Assembly: GCA_013399305.1 (NCBI GenBank)
Contig: VXAI01000038.1
Span: 2,986,639-3,050,638 of the forward strand
Reading direction: 5' to 3'
Source: Rostratula benghalensis
Taxonomy: Eukaryota > Chordata > Aves > Charadriiformes > Rostratulidae
Length of the DNA: 64,000 nt
Shown here: piece by piece, positions 63,563-64,000 of the stretch
How the letters are laid out: every line of letters begins with the position of its first letter
Position numbering within the stretch: the stretch's first letter is position 1
The notes under the pieces: model-generated
Database searches by the model: none
The model's input: the letters and a program-made list of their open reading frames with translations, nothing else
Told to the model about the DNA's origin: nothing
Translations under genes and position numbers: made by a program

Positions 63563-64000
63563 ACGTGACTGGTCAGGCCACATGCCTCCCTTGCAATGTC
63601 AACAGCAACAGTAATACTTCCTAGGCTGAGGAAGTATCATGACTCTCTTTGCCACCACAGTATTCACTAGACCAGTATTGTGATGTGTGGGAGAACATTC
63701 CCATGTTGCAGGGAAAGGGCACTTAGGAACCTGGCAGATTTGGATGTATGTATTGTAATCTGACTTCATTTACTGAGCAATGCTTTTGTCCAAGGGTATT
63801 TTGCACTTGAATATTGATCATGAACTCATTGTTGAGCTCCAAACCCAAACTTAGCTGTAGTGAGTAAAGTTGTTGAGTTTCGGCATCTGGATTACTAGTA
63901 GCATTTAAAAAGCCATGGTTTGAATTTGACAATTCATCACCTTACCTGTCTTCTGAAAAGGAGTTGTGTACATATGCTATATGAATATTTCTATTAGAGA
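63563..64000. other. Unique non-coding sequence at the window end
   Basis: No gene or repeat is recognised. A 69-codon minus-strand frame at 63723-63932 has no domain content. Confidence 0.6.

Noticed and set aside
63365..63568. 67-codon plus-strand open frame
   Set aside because: It reads the antisense strand of the CR1 at 63373-63562.
1..64000. CRISPR arrays, operons, ribosome binding sites, prokaryotic mobile elements
   Set aside because: The sequence is vertebrate nuclear DNA with CR1 elements; no regularly spaced repeats or dense coding were seen.

Overview
The window looks like bird nuclear DNA, most likely from an AT-rich part of a large chromosome. Four interspersed repeats read as CR1 (chicken repeat 1) LINE copies with the usual 5'-truncated form and 3' tails related to 'ccattctgtgattct' (21324-21486 +, 32990-33078 +, 57690-58213 +, 63373-63562 -). 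A fifth is an internal CR1 piece (50530-50690 -). Several older, badly decayed repeats resemble MIR/CORE-SINE, tRNA-derived SINE and L2/L3-type sequences shared across amniotes. Recognisable repeats cover only about 2-3 % of the window, which fits an avian genome and argues against a mammal or a bacterium. Calls rest on my memory of repeat consensus sequences, not on a database search.

I find no convincing protein-coding gene, rRNA, functional tRNA or CRISPR array. All long open frames are below about 160 codons, many start at GTG or TTG, they overlap freely on both strands, and none gives a protein family I recognise. They behave like chance frames in AT-rich sequence. The window is best described as a gene desert or the inside of one or more very large introns.

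Layout: 1-2 kb unique sequence with a small tandem duplication and a decayed tRNA-derived SINE; 2-10.5 kb mostly unique, with an AAAAC microsatellite, a probable MIR and a 29-bp tandem duplication; 10.5-21 kb one more decayed SINE and then unique sequence; 21-33 kb a CR1 tail, a striking 63-nt near-perfect hairpin at 23662-23724 and another CR1 tail; 33-50 kb two ancient L2/L3/MIR-like fragments in opposite orientation and one possible lysine-rich microexon at 36845-36886; 50-64 kb three CR1 pieces and a relatively GC-rich block at 58.5-59.2 kb holding a long frame broken by one stop.

The best leads are the 63-nt hairpin (candidate microRNA precursor or palindromic mobile element), the possible microexon, and several unique low-repeat stretches that read like conserved non-coding elements. 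No multi-gene system is visible, so there is no set of genes here whose joint function can be described.
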